64,000 bases of DNA, taken from Parascedosporium putredinis. Its lineage: Eukaryota > Ascomycota > Sordariomycetes > Microascales > Microascaceae. How positions within the stretch are numbered: position 1 is the first letter of the stretch; every line of letters begins with the position of its first letter. The DNA lies in contig CASHTG010000016.1 in the NCBI GenBank assembly GCA_949357655.1, positions 434,001 through 498,000 on the forward strand, written 5' to 3'. Positions 25,016 through 38,170 of the stretch are shown one piece after another. The notes under the pieces were generated by a model. That model worked only from the letters and a program-made list of their open reading frames with translations. It had not been told where the DNA came from and ran no database searches. Position numbers and translations under genes: made by a program.

Positions 25016-28000
25016 TTAAATCTCCACGAAAAACGCCTGTTCCCCATCCTTGGGCGTCACCCTCGTCCTCCTCATAATCGGATCCTCGCACGCGAGCCGG
25101 ATCCTTTCGGGCGTCGCCGGGCTCCTAAGCTTTAGGAGCCCGTCGCCTTCTTCGATGCGGATGACACCGCGGCCCTCGCCGTCGGTTTGGTTCGCCCAAC
25201 CGGCATCCCGGACCGTCGCGGGCACGACGCCGTACTGTGCCCGTGCCGCCTTGAGCGCGTCGCGGATCGCGAAGAAGACGGCGCTGCCCATAAAGAGCGG
25301 AGGCTCGCCCACGCCCCTGGATCGTTGGATCGTCCTCAGCTCCTCCCATTCCACGCCCTTGAGGAGGCTGACGTTGAACTCTTGCGGTATGTCTCGGAAT
25401 CCGGGGATCTTGTACGTGCCGGGCCCGCGAGTGAAGAGGTTGCCGGCCATCGGCCCCCGCGCAGCCAGAGCGACTCCTCCATCGTGAAGAGGCCGACGCC
25501 CTGCACGAACGCGCCCTGGATCTGGCCATAGTCAATCGACGGGTTGATAGACCGCCCGACATCCATTTTGATATCAGCTCGTAAGCACGTCCATGTACCC
25601 GTCAGCGTGTCGATTTCCACCTCGGCCGCCGTCACGCCCTGTGTGAAGTAGAAAAACATTTTGCCCTTGTTCTCACCCCAGACGTACCCGATCTCGGGTG
25701 TCTTGTAAAACCCTTGCGCCGAAAGGTTGACCCGGTCAAAGTAGGCAGCATGGGCCAACTCCTTCATCGTTGCCCCCGGGCCCAGCTTCTTCCGGTAAGG
25801 CGCAAGCCTCTCGTTCAGCTGCTCGCAGGCGTTAAATATGGCGTAGCCGTTCAGATCTGATGATGCAGACGCTGCCGTGGACGAGGCGTTAGCCACCGTA
25901 TTTGTGGCCGTCTCCGAGATGAAGACGGTATCCAACGGAACCTCGAGCGCTTGAGCGGCAATCTGTGTCATCTTTGTGTGCAGACCCTGGCCCATCTCGA
26001 TACCACCGTGAGCAACCAGGATGGATCCGTCGTGATAGATATGTACTAGAGCACCCGCCTGGTTCAGGAAGAGAGCCGTAAACGAGATACCGAACTTGGT
26101 AGGGATAAGTGCTAGTCCACGCTTCCGCCACTTGGCCTTCTTGTTGAAGTCAGTCACGGCCAGTCGTCTCTTCTCGTACTGCGACTCGTCCAAAACCTGC
26201 TGATACATCAAGGGAACATGCCAGTCCTTGATGGTTTGGTTGAAGTGCGTGACGTCGTCCCTTTGATAAAAGTTGATAGCGCGGAACTTCTCCACAGGTA
26301 TACCCAAGCGGTCTGCAATCTCTTCCATGTACGTCTCGGCGATGAACATGCCCTGCGGCCCGCCAAACCCACGGAAGGCCGTGTTAGACATGGTATTTGT
26401 CCGGCACAGGTGCCCGCGGACGTGGACGTTCGGGATAAGGTAGCATCCGTCCGAGTGCGTCATGGCTCGCTCGCAGACTGCCATGCTTAGATCGGATGAC
26501 CACCCGGCATTGTTGTAAATATCTGTCACGAGTGCCTGAATCTTGTAGTCCTTGTTCACACCCACTGTCCAGCGAGCGTAAAACGGGTGCCTCTGGCCCG
26601 ACGTAACCATGTCCTCCTCTCGACTAAGCATGCACCGGACGGGCCGCTTCGTCTTCTTGGCCGCCAGGGCTACCGTCGCGCTGAGGGGAACTGACCGAGT
26701 CTCCTTGCCCCCAAAGCCACCCCCGAGTCTCTTGATCCGGACAACGACCTTGTTGCACTGGACCCCACAAACTTGAGAAACAAAGACTTGCCTGCAGCGA
26801 AGAAAAAAATGATTATTAGCAAAGTTCGTATGCGGGGGTTCATGGACCAAAGGGAAAAACGACGGGAAAAGAAAATGAAAAAGAAAAGGGGAACCGGGCG
26901 ACGTACGTCTCGTTGGCGTTTTGGGTACTAGAAAAGACCTCGAGTTCGCCATCCTCTGGTTTCGGGATCACCAAGCACGCCTGGGTCTCTAAATAAAAGT
27001 GCTCCTGGCCACCCATCCTCGCCGTGCCGCTAAAAGTGTAGTCGCACTTCTTGAGTGCCTCTTCCGCATTCCCCTTCTTGATGTACCTCTCGTAGTCGTA
27101 CAAGCTATTCTTCTCAATCGCCTCTTCAATCGACAGAATGGCGGGCAGCTCTTCGTACTCCACCTTGACCGCCCTTGCGGCTTCCTGGGCCTTTTGCGGA
27201 GTCGTCGCGAGCACCATCGCGATGGGCTGGCCGGCAGTATAGACGTATTCCTCCGCGAAAAAGACCTCGTCAAAGTTGGGCGCTCCCCATCGGTTCGCCC
27301 TGGCATTCGGAAGATCATCCTTGTCAACGTAATCGATAACACCCGGGATATCCAAGGCTGGGGAATAGTCGACGGAAAGGATGCGGGCGTGGGGTTTTGT
27401 CGACAAGACGTAGCAACCATACAGCTCGTTTCTGAGGGTGGGATATCATCCGTGTACTGCGCCTCGCCCGTCGTCTGCTTCAGCGCCGCGAGATGAGGGT
27501 TCTTTTTGCCAACAACCTCTTGCTCGTAGTCTGCAGCAGTGAGCTCGTCCACTGCGCCAAAGGAGATCTCTCTTTCGAGTTCCTCGACAACTTCCGTGTC
27601 GACACCGCCCTTGACCTTGGCTTCAAGTTCGCCTAGGATATCGTGGTAAAATCGATAGAAGAAGCCCATCGCTAGCGCCTTTCGGTATGACGCCATGCCT
27701 CCGGGTACACCAAATGGGAGATTGAAGTCAGACTCCAAAGCACTCATGGTTCCCTCCAAGGTTTCGAGCTCGGCAAGTTTCCTCCCCACCAGGTACTCTT
27801 GGGCCGACTTCGCCGCCACGGTCATGGCCGCCATACCTCCATAGATTAGGTCGCAGTCCTCGACGATGCCGTCCTCGTCAAGCCGTACTCGAAGAGCAGC
27901 CGTGACGATAGCGATGTCGTCATCCTTCCTCTTGGCCTGCTTGTACGCACGGAAGAATTCCCCTTGCTCCTGGTTGAGCGGAATCCGAATGGAGGCGATG

Positions 28001-29379
28001 ATGGCGTCGGGGGAAGAGAGGTCCGTCTATAGCCGGTAAAGAAGGTGTTCATTGGGAGCTCAATCTCCTTGCCCAACGACCTAGCAATCAACACCGCGTT
28101 GGCCGCCCGCAAGACGGGATTGAGATCGGAGATGGGGGATGCGGTGACTAGGTTTCCAGCCGGGGTGCCGACGTTGCGGATTTGCCTTCCAGCAAAGAAC
28201 TTGAGTTGCTTATTGATAGCTTCAAAGACCTGGGCTTTTGCTTTTCCGTAATGCTTCACAGCCTCAAGGGAAATCTCCTCGAGATCGGTAAGGGCGATGT
28301 TGCCACCAATTTCGAGGTGGTCGTCATTAAACCGATATTGGCGTAGCTCGGGAATATCGCCCACGTATATGGACACGGGGTATTGAAGTGCCTTGAACTT
28401 GATCTCAATTTGCGTTTCGGTGCTTCCGCCAATAATCTTGGCTGCCGGGTACGCGCTCTTGATCTGAAGCAGCTCGTCGATGGTAACGGGCCTGCACCAG
28501 CGCTTCCTTTTGTTGCCAAACGCCAAGGGCTTCATCTGGTACTTTTTCAAGTGAGGAGGGAAGATGAGCTCGGTGTCGCGGTCGTACTTTATAAAATCGG
28601 GCCGCGTAAACGTTTTCAGAGGGCCCTGGTCCGGCAGGTCCTTGCCCTTGCAGCAGCCGCCGCCGCCCGGCTGTTCCATACAGCATCCGCTACCTCCATT
28701 CGCTGTGGCCTTGCCGCACGGGCTGCTCGTCGCGGTGAAGCTTTGGGCTGCGTCAAGGATGGGTCTATATCCGGTGCATCGGCACAGGTTCCCGTCGAAG
28801 GCCTCCTCAATATCATGTTGGGAGGGGTCGGGATGGTTCCGGAGCAGAGCATACAAGCTCATGACGATACCGGGCGTGCAGAAACCACACTGACTACCGT
28901 TCCCGACGGCCATCCGCTGTTGGATGGGGTGAGGCTTCTTTGAGCTTCCAAGGCCCTCGACGGTGATGACATGCTTGCCGTCCACACTCACCAGGGGGCG
29001 AGGCAGGCGTTGACGCTTGCATGATAAATCTTTCTTGTGGTGTGGTTAAACTGGCTTACAACGACGGTACACGCACCGCAGCCTCCTTCGCTGCACCCAC
29101 TATGGTTGTTGATGGTGGTTAGTAAAAGAAGAAGAGCGGTGGACAAGGCAAGAATTGGGTAGCGATGGGAAAGAGCCATTGCAATTCAGGCATGCCCTAC
29201 AGTTTTGTGCCGGTTAAGCCGATTCCCCGCAAATAGTCGAGGAGCGTGATCTCAGGGTCAACATCCTCAAGAACAACTCGAGTTCCGTTAAGATAGAAAG
29301 TGAGGTTGTCGTCGAAGTCGGCGGTTAGGGCCGCCAGGCGACTCACGTCGGACAGCTCCGAAGTGGCGATGGGCGCCAT
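25016..29379 (-). CDS. XDH: xanthine dehydrogenase (purine hydroxylase I)
   Basis: Molybdenum-flavin enzyme of purine catabolism (hypoxanthine to xanthine to urate, NAD-linked). Exons: 29379-29201, 29099-26907, 26791-25016. Domains in order: plant-type 2Fe-2S ([10 protein letters not shown]), second 2Fe-2S ([19 protein letters not shown]), a Gly/Cys-rich linker ([10 protein letters not shown]), the FAD domain ([29 protein letters not shown]), then the molybdopterin domain ([38 protein letters not shown]) and the catalytic Glu in [10 protein letters not shown]. Four frame changes: 28994-28998, about 28024, 27436-27438 and 25454-25458. Adding four bases gives a 1383-residue protein of normal length. 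All cofactor ligands I can check are present, so I regard it as functional. Confidence 0.95.
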
Positions 29380-29568
29380 GCTAGCAGGAGGTGGATGCCC
29401 AAAACAAACCAGTCTCAATTCCAAGCCATGCAGGGAGAGGCGGGAGAGCTGAAAGAGAGAGACAACCAGAAATAGGAACAGACAGACGATAATATATTAT
29501 GGCAAGGGGGCGATTTTAGGATATGGTAATGGGGAAAGAAAAAGACTAGAAAGCAACGAAGAGGCGAA

Positions 29569-29615
29569 TGATAAGCAGGCTTGTTCGGAACCGCTGGGCG
29601 TCATATTTCTTATCT
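29569..29615. promoter_or_regulatory. paired GATA-factor motifs upstream of xanthine dehydrogenase
   Basis: TGATAAG at 29569-29575 and its reverse form CTTATCT at 29609-29615 are HGATAR sites, 190-240 bases before the XDH start. Nitrogen control of purine catabolism by AreA/NIT2-type GATA factors is established. I found no clear UaY-type TCGG-N6-CCGA site beside them. Confidence 0.4.
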
Positions 29616-31774
29616 CAGGTTGTCTGCGATGGAGGGGCGGTGGAGGCCGGCGATTGCCGCCGCCACGGGGTTGTTCTTGCTGTCTTTGGTCGAGGCGGAC
29701 GACGGAGCTAGCAGAAACACGCACGGAGCTGTGGGGAAGGGCCCCCAGGTCAATCCATTGATTGCAGCTGGAGAGAGCTGGAGATTAGGGTCCAACGGCT
29801 TGACTGGCAGCAGCATTGTGGAGATCCGGGGCTGGCGGGCCCTAAACAGGTTTAGCTGTTCCCCTGAACCACCATTCACGCGAGCTCTGGCCAGGTTCAG
29901 CTCCACCTATGAGCACGTCTGGAATGTCATCCACCAATCGAACTGAGCGGCCGAATCAGTATTCCCACCTGGCATTTGTGCCTGAGCAACCCAGAGGGCG
30001 AAACGATGTGGAGTAAGGCAGAAAATCAGAATTGAGATCCGTTGAGATGGAGATATATCGAGATTGGGAGGTGATATAACATGCTGGCGATTTGGATAAC
30101 GAGGACTTGAGACTGGCCCAAGGTCCTACACGCAGACTTGAAAAGTCTTTCCCAGCCCCTAGAGCACCGCGGCAAAAATCCAATTTGATAACCCCGGATT
30201 TGAACAATGCACATGGCCAATTTGTGGTATCTCCCCGCCGTGCACCGGGGAGCCATGGCCGAGGGAGGGCCACGGTCCTTGCCCGGTTCGGAGCACTGCT
30301 ATCGGCTCAACCTAACGTGGAACTCATGGGGCCGGTCCGGTTCGCGAAACGCTACGGGAACCGCTATCATGGCCTATTTTCGGCTCATTTTGGGGTTATC
30401 ATCGTTTCAATTTCAATCAATTTCCATCTTCTCTCCACTACCCGGTATCGGGTTATGCATTGTCTCAAATTCGAGCATCATCCACTCGAGGATTACAGAA
30501 AGAACACTTGATAGGCACCGACTCGCGCAACTCCCTTGACTACGATCGCAGATGAAGAGCCAGTGTGGTCCGATGTCCACGCTCGAGGATAGGCTTCGTC
30601 AAAGTTGGACATTGACCTAAGATCGACAACCTCAGGCATGATCTAACTCCCATGCACTCACCGTTGCCAAACACTCTTTTTCACCCAAGAAAGTCAAGTC
30701 GTAAAAGTACGTTGGCTGAAATCTTGGAGAAGAATTGAAGTCTTACAAAACCGTCGTGGCCGCGCCCTCGTAATCAATCCCCTTGAGCCTCACACATGTC
30801 AGCTCAAATTGGGGGTGACACAACCCCCCTTTCATCGGGCCCATTGACCCCGTAAAGTCGAGCTCTTTATCAATCCCCAGCCTCTCTCCACTTGGACAGG
30901 CACGATAATTCCGTAAAGGTGGTGTGCATCTGGCGGAACCAATGCCGACTGATCCTCGGAAACATCCATGCGCCTGAGAGTGCCAGATGTATGGGGACGA
31001 GACGCGTCGCACAAGCAGCGTCCAGGAATGCCGGGTCGTGCTAACCCCACAGTTGCATTGAATCTCGAGCAGCGCGGGGTAAAATTCGAAGCTAGATTCA
31101 ATAGAAGCAGGCGGCACACCATCTCGCAGCCTCCAGCTCTTTTTGTAACGCCCCTCTCTCCGAGGTTGATTTACTTCAGCCCTTTGAGAGAGTGAACAGC
31201 CGACTGAAAATCATCAATAATTTCCATGCTTTTTGACAATGTCGAGCCACAAGCTGTTTCGGTGCAAGGTGGCGAAAAACCAGAGAACGGAGCCTATGGT
31301 ACATTTGAGGATATTTGAAGCACATGGATCTTAGAAAGGTCCGACCCGATCGATCATAGCAGGCATGCTAAAGCATAAGAGATTCCCAATCATCTTCATC
31401 TTCCCTTGGCTACCCCCTCTTCCATGATCTAGTTCTGCGCTGCGACTCCGCTCCCGTCTTCGCACCAACATGTCGTCGTACCAGCTGGCCCCTGAAACAG
31501 TTCTCAAGCGCCCAGCTCTGGCAGAGTAGTGTGGGACGGCGTCGCAGCCGCCGAAGCGAGCCCTCATCATAGGGGAGGGACTGGGCCGAATCGCGAGTAG
31601 TGAGGGCCGCTCCTCAACGATACGGCCAGGACCCCAGTTTTTAGAATATGGTCTCCTCGCGGATAAATAGTCTGCGGATCCGTAGGGCACTTGAGAATTG
31701 ACCTAGGTTTCTTTTCTTCTCTGCTTTTCCCCTCTAATCTTCTCTAATCTCCTCCTTTTCTCTCTCTCTCTCTC

Positions 31775-31780
31775 TATAAA
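31775..31780 (+). promoter_or_regulatory. TATA box of the aldehyde dehydrogenase gene
   Basis: TATAAA directly after a (TC)n tract (31759-31774), about 120 bases before the ATG at 31899. This is a common arrangement in fungal promoters. Confidence 0.45.
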
Positions 31781-31898
31781 TTACTCTTACCATTGATCCA
31801 TAATCTCTTGACAATCGCTCACCTTTGGTGTGCTTACGTGCTAACTCTCTAACTGCATTAACAACATCTCCTCTCGTCCCGTTTGAGCCTCAGCGATC

Positions 31899-33671
31899 AT
31901 GACTTACACATTCTACAACATCATCAACGGCGAGAAGCGCTCCAGCGCCAAAGTCGAGCGGGGCATCGACCCCCGCACCGAGGAAGAGCTATGGGATTGC
32001 CCCGTCGCCAGCGTCGAGGAGCTCGACGAGGCCGTCGCCGCGGCGCAAAAGGCGTTTGTGACCTGGAGCCGTACCACGGTTCAGGAGCGCCGCGAGGTCC
32101 TCCTGAAGATGGCGGAAAAATGAAGGAGCATTCCGCCGAGTTGGAAGAGATTATTCGGCTGGAGACGGGCAAGTCGGTAAGTTTTTCCTTTTACTTTGCG
32201 CCCTCCCGTTCTTTCCTGGCATTGGGACAATTCTTTTTCCAAGCCAGTGAATATAGGCACATCTTGTTGTTGAGTACTGGCTAACGTGGGTTATTGCTGG
32301 CGTGTATAGGCGCTCATGAGCAACATCGAGGTGACCAACACCTGCGGGCAATGTACTTTCTATGGTGAGAATCCCCTCACCCACCACCTAGAACCAACCC
32401 ACCTTTTTTTTTTCTTTTTTTTTTTTTTTGTGCAACGGCTAACTCATAGGGTACGCGCTTTTGCTTCCTCCCCCTCCCTCTCCGCAGCCGACAACTATCT
32501 AGAAGACGAAACCGTTCTCGACGATGACACCGTCAAAATCGTCCACACACACGTGCCCCTCGGCGTCGTAGGCGCCATCGCCCCGTGGAATTTCCCGCTG
32601 ATCCTCAGCAACCTCAAGGCCGTGTCGTCGCTCATCACCGGCAACTGCGTCATCGTGAAGCCGTCGCCCTTCACGCCCTACGCCACCCTCAAGGCCACCG
32701 AGCTCTGCCAGTCGGTGCTGCCGCCGGGCGTCCTGCAGTGCCTCAACGGCGGCGACGACCTCGGCCCCGCCATGACGGCGCACCCGGGCATCGCCAAAAT
32801 CACCTTTACCGGCACCATCGCCACGGGCAAGCGGGTGATGGCGAGCTGCGCCAAGTCGCTCAAGCGGCTGACGCTGGAGCTGGCGGGCAACGACGCGGCC
32901 ATCGTGTGCGATGACGTGGACGTGGCCGCGGTGGCGGGGCAGACGGCGGGCGGCGCCTTCTTCAACGGCGGGCAGGTGTGCGTGGCGACGAAGCGCATCT
33001 ACGTGCATGAATCCATCTACGACGCGTTCCTCGAGGCGTACGTGGCCGCGGTCAAGAGCAACTTTAAAATCACCGAGGACGCGTCCCAGATGACGGTCTT
33101 TGTCCCGCTGTCCAACAAGCCGCAGTTCGAGACGGTCAAGGGCATTGTTGAGGATTGCAAGAAGAACAACTACAATATCGTGGCGGGCGGCAACGCTAGC
33201 GAAAAGGGCTATTGGATCGAGCCTACCGTGGTATCCAAGCCCCCGGAGGACTCCCTGCTCGTACAGGAGGAGCAGTTTGGTAAGACCAGCACCATTTCGC
33301 TCCCATTTCACTCATCTTCTATTTCTCGGTCTACCAGTCTAAATCGGTATGTATGTACTCCGCGTCTTCTAACTGTTTGCATAGGCCCCATCATTCCCAT
33401 CCTCTCGTATTCCGATATTGACGACGCCCTCCGCCGGGCCAATCTCTCCAACGCCGGTCTCGGAGCTACCGTGTACTCCAAGGACCTCAAGCGGGCCGAG
33501 GATATTGCCCGGAGGCTGGAGGCTGGGTCGGTGTGGATCAATGGCCCGGAGAAGTTGAACCCGGCCGGTTACTTCTCCGGACTCAAGGACAGCGGCTTCG
33601 GCGGCGAGATGGGCAAGCAGGGTTTGCTTTCGTACTCGTACACCAAGACTCTTCACTTTAACAAGGTTTAA
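31899..33671 (+). CDS. NAD(P)-dependent aldehyde dehydrogenase
   Basis: ALDH-superfamily enzyme that oxidises an aldehyde to an acid; the closest types are betaine- or succinate-semialdehyde-like, but the substrate cannot be fixed by eye. Exons: 31899-32176, 32310-32364, 32488-33279, 33385-33671, with CTAAC-type branch points. It starts MTYTFYNIINGEK. Cofactor-domain motifs are GVVGAIAPWNFPL, IVKPSPFTPYATLK and ITFTGTIATGKRVM. The general-base Glu is in LTLELAGND and the catalytic Cys in FFNGGQVCVATKR. The C-terminal signature is GSVWINGPEKLNPAGYFSG. One frame change lies at AAAAA 32116-32120 (KMAEK/EHSAEL); a sixth A gives 470 residues. No targeting signal, so probably cytosolic. Same strand as BNA3, 690 bases apart. 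Confidence 0.9.
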
Positions 33672-34358
33672 AGAGGGAGAGTCGGGAGGTAGGAGAAGGA
33701 GAGATACGGAGGCAGAAAAAGAAAAAAAAAAAAGAAAACAAAAACCCCATAGCTAAGAGGACAAGAGTCCGGAATAAGCAAGCTCTCATCAAATCTCTTA
33801 TCATGTCTCGCTTGGTGACGGTGTTGTAAAAGTGACAGCGGATGCAGGTGAGCGGCAATCGAGAACCAAACGATTGTTGCCGAGACGGCTGCTGTCAGCT
33901 GCGGCTTGGGAAGACCGAAACCGGGGGCCAGGCGCAAGACCCGACGTTGCTTGAACAATTGCGCCATCCCGCTAAACATCGGTATTCGGGAATGACTCCC
34001 TCTTCGCACCTCTTGCTTCCAGTCCGTCCCCCATTCCAAAAGCGCTCTTCCCTAATAAAGACTGGCAGTAGGAAAGCAATTGAAGCGTAGAGAGTCGTCG
34101 AGTTAGTAGGACCGCCCTCCTTGCCCATTAAAATTCGAGTGGACTATCCTTTTAGAAATCCCGCTCCTGGGTGGCGTCAAGTCCCCGCCGTAGCGTACTC
34201 CCTCTTCCCTCCTACTATTCGCTCAAGCTCTCTCATTATTCTTTTTTTTTTCTGGGGCCCTTTTTGGTCCCCCATTCCCCGGCTTCTTAACCTGCCCTGC
34301 CCTTTTCGCCTTCCGTCCGTTCTTTCGTGCGACGAGTTTTAGAAACTCGCCCCGTCCC
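33672..34358. other. intergenic region between aldehyde dehydrogenase and BNA3
   Basis: Terminator of the first gene and promoter of the second. A C/T-rich stretch precedes 34359. No gene seen. Confidence 0.6.
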
Positions 34359-36504
34359 ATGTTTTCACGCTTGCGGCCAGCCTCGGCACTCCGCTTCCCA
34401 TTAACATCCACAACAACCCTATCCCCTAGCCATCCCCTAATCCAACGAGCGGGAGCTGCATTGGTTGCAGGAACAGTGACTAGCATAGCGACGGGTAGAC
34501 CGTTTTCGACGACAATGGTAACCACCGAGAAGTTGAAGCCCGCCAAGAGGGTGACTGGCCAGAGACAGGATGTCTGGTAAGTTTTATGTATCTTTTTGTT
34601 CTAGGCGTGAGAGATGAAGCGGCCATACGGACAATTAAGTTGCCAAGTGCAAAGATGAAGTCAAAAGCGGATATGTGTTTCCTCGTTTATATATATCATT
34701 CTACGCATGTTCATCCCTTCACAAGGCTACCTACCACCCATGGCCAACATCTTATACCTCAGCACCTGGTCTATCCAGTCATCTCAATATCGTATACTGC
34801 TTCTTCTCAAGCCCTCCCCTTCGCCCATTTCGGCTTAACACTCTCATTCACCTCCCTCTCATCGCTACCTGCTCACCCACCACTCAAGCATCACTTTTTC
34901 TCCCTCTTATTCCTATGGCTTACGCTTACCACTCCCCCGACCACCAGGTCCTTCGTTAACGAGGCCGCTGCCGCCTCGCCCAAGCAGCCAATCATCAACA
35001 TGGGCCAAGGCTTCTTCGGGTACAACCCGCCCGACTTCATCCTCGACGCTGCCCGGGATGCCCTCTCCGCGTCGAGTGCAACCAGTACAGCCCCACCAAG
35101 GGCCGTCCTAGGTTGAAGAAGGCCATCGCCGATGCCTACTCTCCCTTTTGGGGCCGGACCATCGATCCGGAGACCGAGGTTACCATTACCACGGGTGCTA
35201 ATGAGGGAATGCTGAGCGCCTTTATGGCGTTTATCGAGGAAGGCGACGAGGTGATTGTCTTTGAGCCCTTCTTTGATCAGTACGTATCTCTTGGCTTGTC
35301 CATCTTGTCTGGTTAGGTCACTATACGGGCTGAGAGAATAGAATACCCTCCTGTTACTACTGGTTACTAACGGGGATTCAAATCCGTAGATATATCAGCA
35401 ACATCGAGATGGCCGGCGGCAAGATCGTCTATGTGCCTATGAGCCCGCCCAAGGACGGAGCGTCCGTGACCTCGTCGGCGGCCAACTGGACCATTGACTT
35501 TGACGACTTGGAGCGCGCCTTCACGCCGAGGACTAAAATGATTGTCCTCAACACGCCGCGTAAGACCTTTCCCTTCTTCTTATCGGCTTCTTTCATCCCT
35601 TCATCTTCATACTGTTTCGTTCATAAGGACCCAATAACTAACGCGAGCACTAAACGCAAAAGACAACCCCGTCGGCAAGATCTACTCCAAGGAGGAGCTC
35701 GAGCGTATCGGCGACCTCTGCGTCAAGAACCAAGTCATCATTCTCTCCGACGAGGTGTACGACCGCCTCTTCTACGTGCCCTTTACCCGAATCGCCACTC
35801 TCTCACCCGAGATTGAGAAGCTCACTCTCACTGTGGGTTCTGCGGGCAAGAACTTTTACGCCACTGGCTGGCGCGTAGGTATGTGGTCTTCCGCCCTCTC
35901 CTTGCCCCCATCCTTACCTCTCGCCATCCTTTTTTTCTTTTTTTTTTTATCTCCCGCCATACGGATCCTTTACAGGCCACTAACACCAACGTCTTCTCAC
36001 CCCTTGCTATAGGTTGGCTCATCGGCCCCGCCGAACTGATCCAGTACGTCTCCGCCGCGCACACGCGCATCTGCTACTCGTCCGTCTCTCCGCTCCAGGA
36101 GGCGTGCGCCGTCGGGTTCGAGCAAGCGGGCGAGCACGGCTTCTGGGAGGAGTCCATCCGCGATATGAAGGGCAAGATGGACCGGTTCAACGAGGTCTTT
36201 GACGAGCTGGGCCTGCCCTACTCCGACCCGGAGGGCGGCTACTTTGTCCTCGTCAACATGAGCAAGGTCCGCCTGCCCGCCGACTACCCGTTCCCTCCGC
36301 ACGTGGCCGCCCGCCCCCGCGATTTCCAGCTGGCGTGGTTCCTCATCCAGGAGCTCGGCGTCGCCGCGATCCCCCACCGAGTTTTACACCGACGCCAACG
36401 CGTGGATCGCCGAGGACTATGTCCGCTTTGCGGTTTGTAAGCCGGATGAGGTGTTGGAGCAGGCCAAGGAGAGGTTACGAGGGTTGAAGAAGTTTATGGA
36501 GTAG
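34359..36504 (+). CDS. BNA3: kynurenine aminotransferase (class I/II PLP aminotransferase)
   Basis: Transaminates kynurenine to kynurenic acid, a side branch of tryptophan catabolism and NAD synthesis. Exons: 34359-34576, 34948-35279, 35390-35559, 35663-35878, 36013-36504. An N-terminal Arg/Ser/Thr-rich stretch of about 50 residues suggests a mitochondrial presequence; a second Met (MVTTEKLKPAKR) could start a cytosolic form. Motifs: MGQGFFGYNPPDFIL, ITTGANEGMLSA, VIVFEPFFDQY, HNPVGKIYSKEEL, ILSDEVYDRLFY and the PLP Lys in GSAGKNFYATGWRVGW. Frame changes occur at CC 35067-35068 (ALS/RVECNQYSPTKGRPR) and CCCCC 36371-36375 just before TEFYTDANAW. The second needs either two more C or one fewer. 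About 475 residues. Confidence 0.92.
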
Positions 36505-38170
36505 AGCGAGCGTGGTTTTAGTAGTAAGGCGAGAAGAATCCACTTTTTTTCTCTTTTTATTTTCTCTCCCCAAGAGTACGCGTAAAAGGTAGAAGCGGTA
36601 CTGTGAACAAGGCGAGGAAGAGGAGGGAAGAAAGAAAGAGATAGAGGCAGTGCTAGACTAACTTGGAAGTAAGTTTGGAAACGAAATAGACAAGCGGTTC
36701 ATTCAAGAGAGATTCTCCCGTTTTCGGGTCCATTCAACCCACTCTAACTCTTTCACTTGTAAAGTACACTTCACCGCAGCCCTAGGTCGTCGGTGAAGTT
36801 GAGGGAAGCTGGTGGGGTTTGTCTTACTGCAAATATTTCTCTATCGCCGTATCACTCTTGATCCCTCATTGTCGACTCCCCTTTCCCCTTGTGCCAGAAT
36901 TTCCTTCTGATCACAAAACCCGACGTGGCTCTCTTCGAGACCCGCTTGCGGGTGGAATCGGTACGCGAATTAAAATCTTAATCGAGTGCGTTGGGCTACG
37001 CGTCGATTATTACAGCTTGGGAAATGCGAAGCGACAGCATCGCGCCTTAAGCATCGCGCCTTCAAACTGTTAAGCGACAGCATCACGCCTTGAAGATGTC
37101 GCGCGATGGCATAACGTCTATAGAAATATCAGGCAAGCGACAATTATTTGGTCACTTTTAAGAGCTATGTAAAGAGAAATCGATGCTGGAAAGGGTGGGT
37201 ATTTATCTTTGCAATGATGTGGAATGATGGTGTGGTGGTGGCAGACTGGATAATCTTCGGCTGAATTGGGGTACGAATCCACACAGGTCAAGGAACACAG
37301 TCCTGCTAGCTGAACCCTTCTTTTTGTCCGGGTCTTAGTCTCGCTCCGGAGACTATTTATAGACAGGCTTGACAGGGTAGCGAATAGTGGGTCTATTCCT
37401 ACTCAGAGACTTGAACTTAGAGAGTTCCTTCCTTTATTATTCTAGACTCTCCTCCTATCCTTAACGATGAAAACGATGATCCAAAGGGAAAACCTTTCAG
37501 AAGGGGCTGCGGGTTAACGGGTGCCCCTTTTATCCCCGATTTCCCTGAACCGGTCGCGAATACGGAGGGGACGTAATCTACGGTTTCCCAGGGCCCCTTG
37601 ATAGTGGTGAGGTCGTCAAGCTCAGTGTGATACGATGCGGGTCAACGGTAGCAGCGAGGGGAGCTTGTGATCCGGAGGTGGAGGCGCGCCTGCGGTTCTA
37701 TCTCGGGTCCGTTTAATCGTGTTAAATCCATTGATGCGAACGCATCGGGCTAGATAGGTATTGCGCAGCTTCGCAGAGTATACATGTACCCCGAGAAACG
37801 CATCAATATAACATCGCCGTCCAGTTTTCTCGTGACCGCCATCTTGGGCCAATAGACGCTGTGTGTAACGGTCGATGCCAACCGTTCGAGGCGATTCGCT
37901 GATGGTACTAACCCCGCCTCGACCCTTGATTTAGCCACAGCCTTGCGAAAGAAAAGTAGACACTATCGGGTGCTGGCTGGTCGGGCATCCCCATCTCACT
38001 GCCTGGCATTGCATCATCCTCCCACTCCAACTCCTAACACTTCGACTAGATGCTCTCTTATCCACAATTGTAACTTTGAAAAGCCATTCCATCAGGTTGC
38101 TTCCATTTTTCCTTACTTTGACAGGATATACTATAACGTTATTGGCTCCGACGACGGGGCAAAACGCTCG
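36505..38170. other. intergenic region upstream of the NLR gene
   Basis: Non-coding and compositionally mixed. It contains short direct repeats at 37029-37091 and a hairpin GTCTC-GCTCCG-GAGAC near 37337-37352. Some of it may be decayed transposon sequence, but no element boundary can be shown. Short minus-strand frames (37622-37938) carry no recognisable domain. Confidence 0.45.
37029..37091. repeat. short direct repeats upstream of the NLR
   Basis: The 20-base unit AAGCGACAGCATCGCGCCTT (37029-37048) recurs at 37072-37091 with one G-to-A change, and a truncated copy (AAGCATCGCGCCTT) lies between them at 37049-37062. Origin unknown. Confidence 0.7.

Larger units (their letters stand above)
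29380..31898. other. divergent intergenic region between XDH and aldehyde dehydrogenase
   Basis: 2.5 kb shared upstream region. Besides the GATA motifs and the TATA box it holds only short open frames (for example 30743-31117 and 30832-31122, minus) with no recognisable family. Confidence 0.55.

Noticed and set aside
30743..31122. Two overlapping minus-strand frames of 96 and 124 codons
   Set aside because: No recognisable domain in either frame or in a mixture of them; probably chance in the XDH upstream region.
37622..37938. Possible transposon integrase fragments upstream of the NLR
   Set aside because: Short minus-strand frames with no alignable catalytic motif; the impression was too weak to call.
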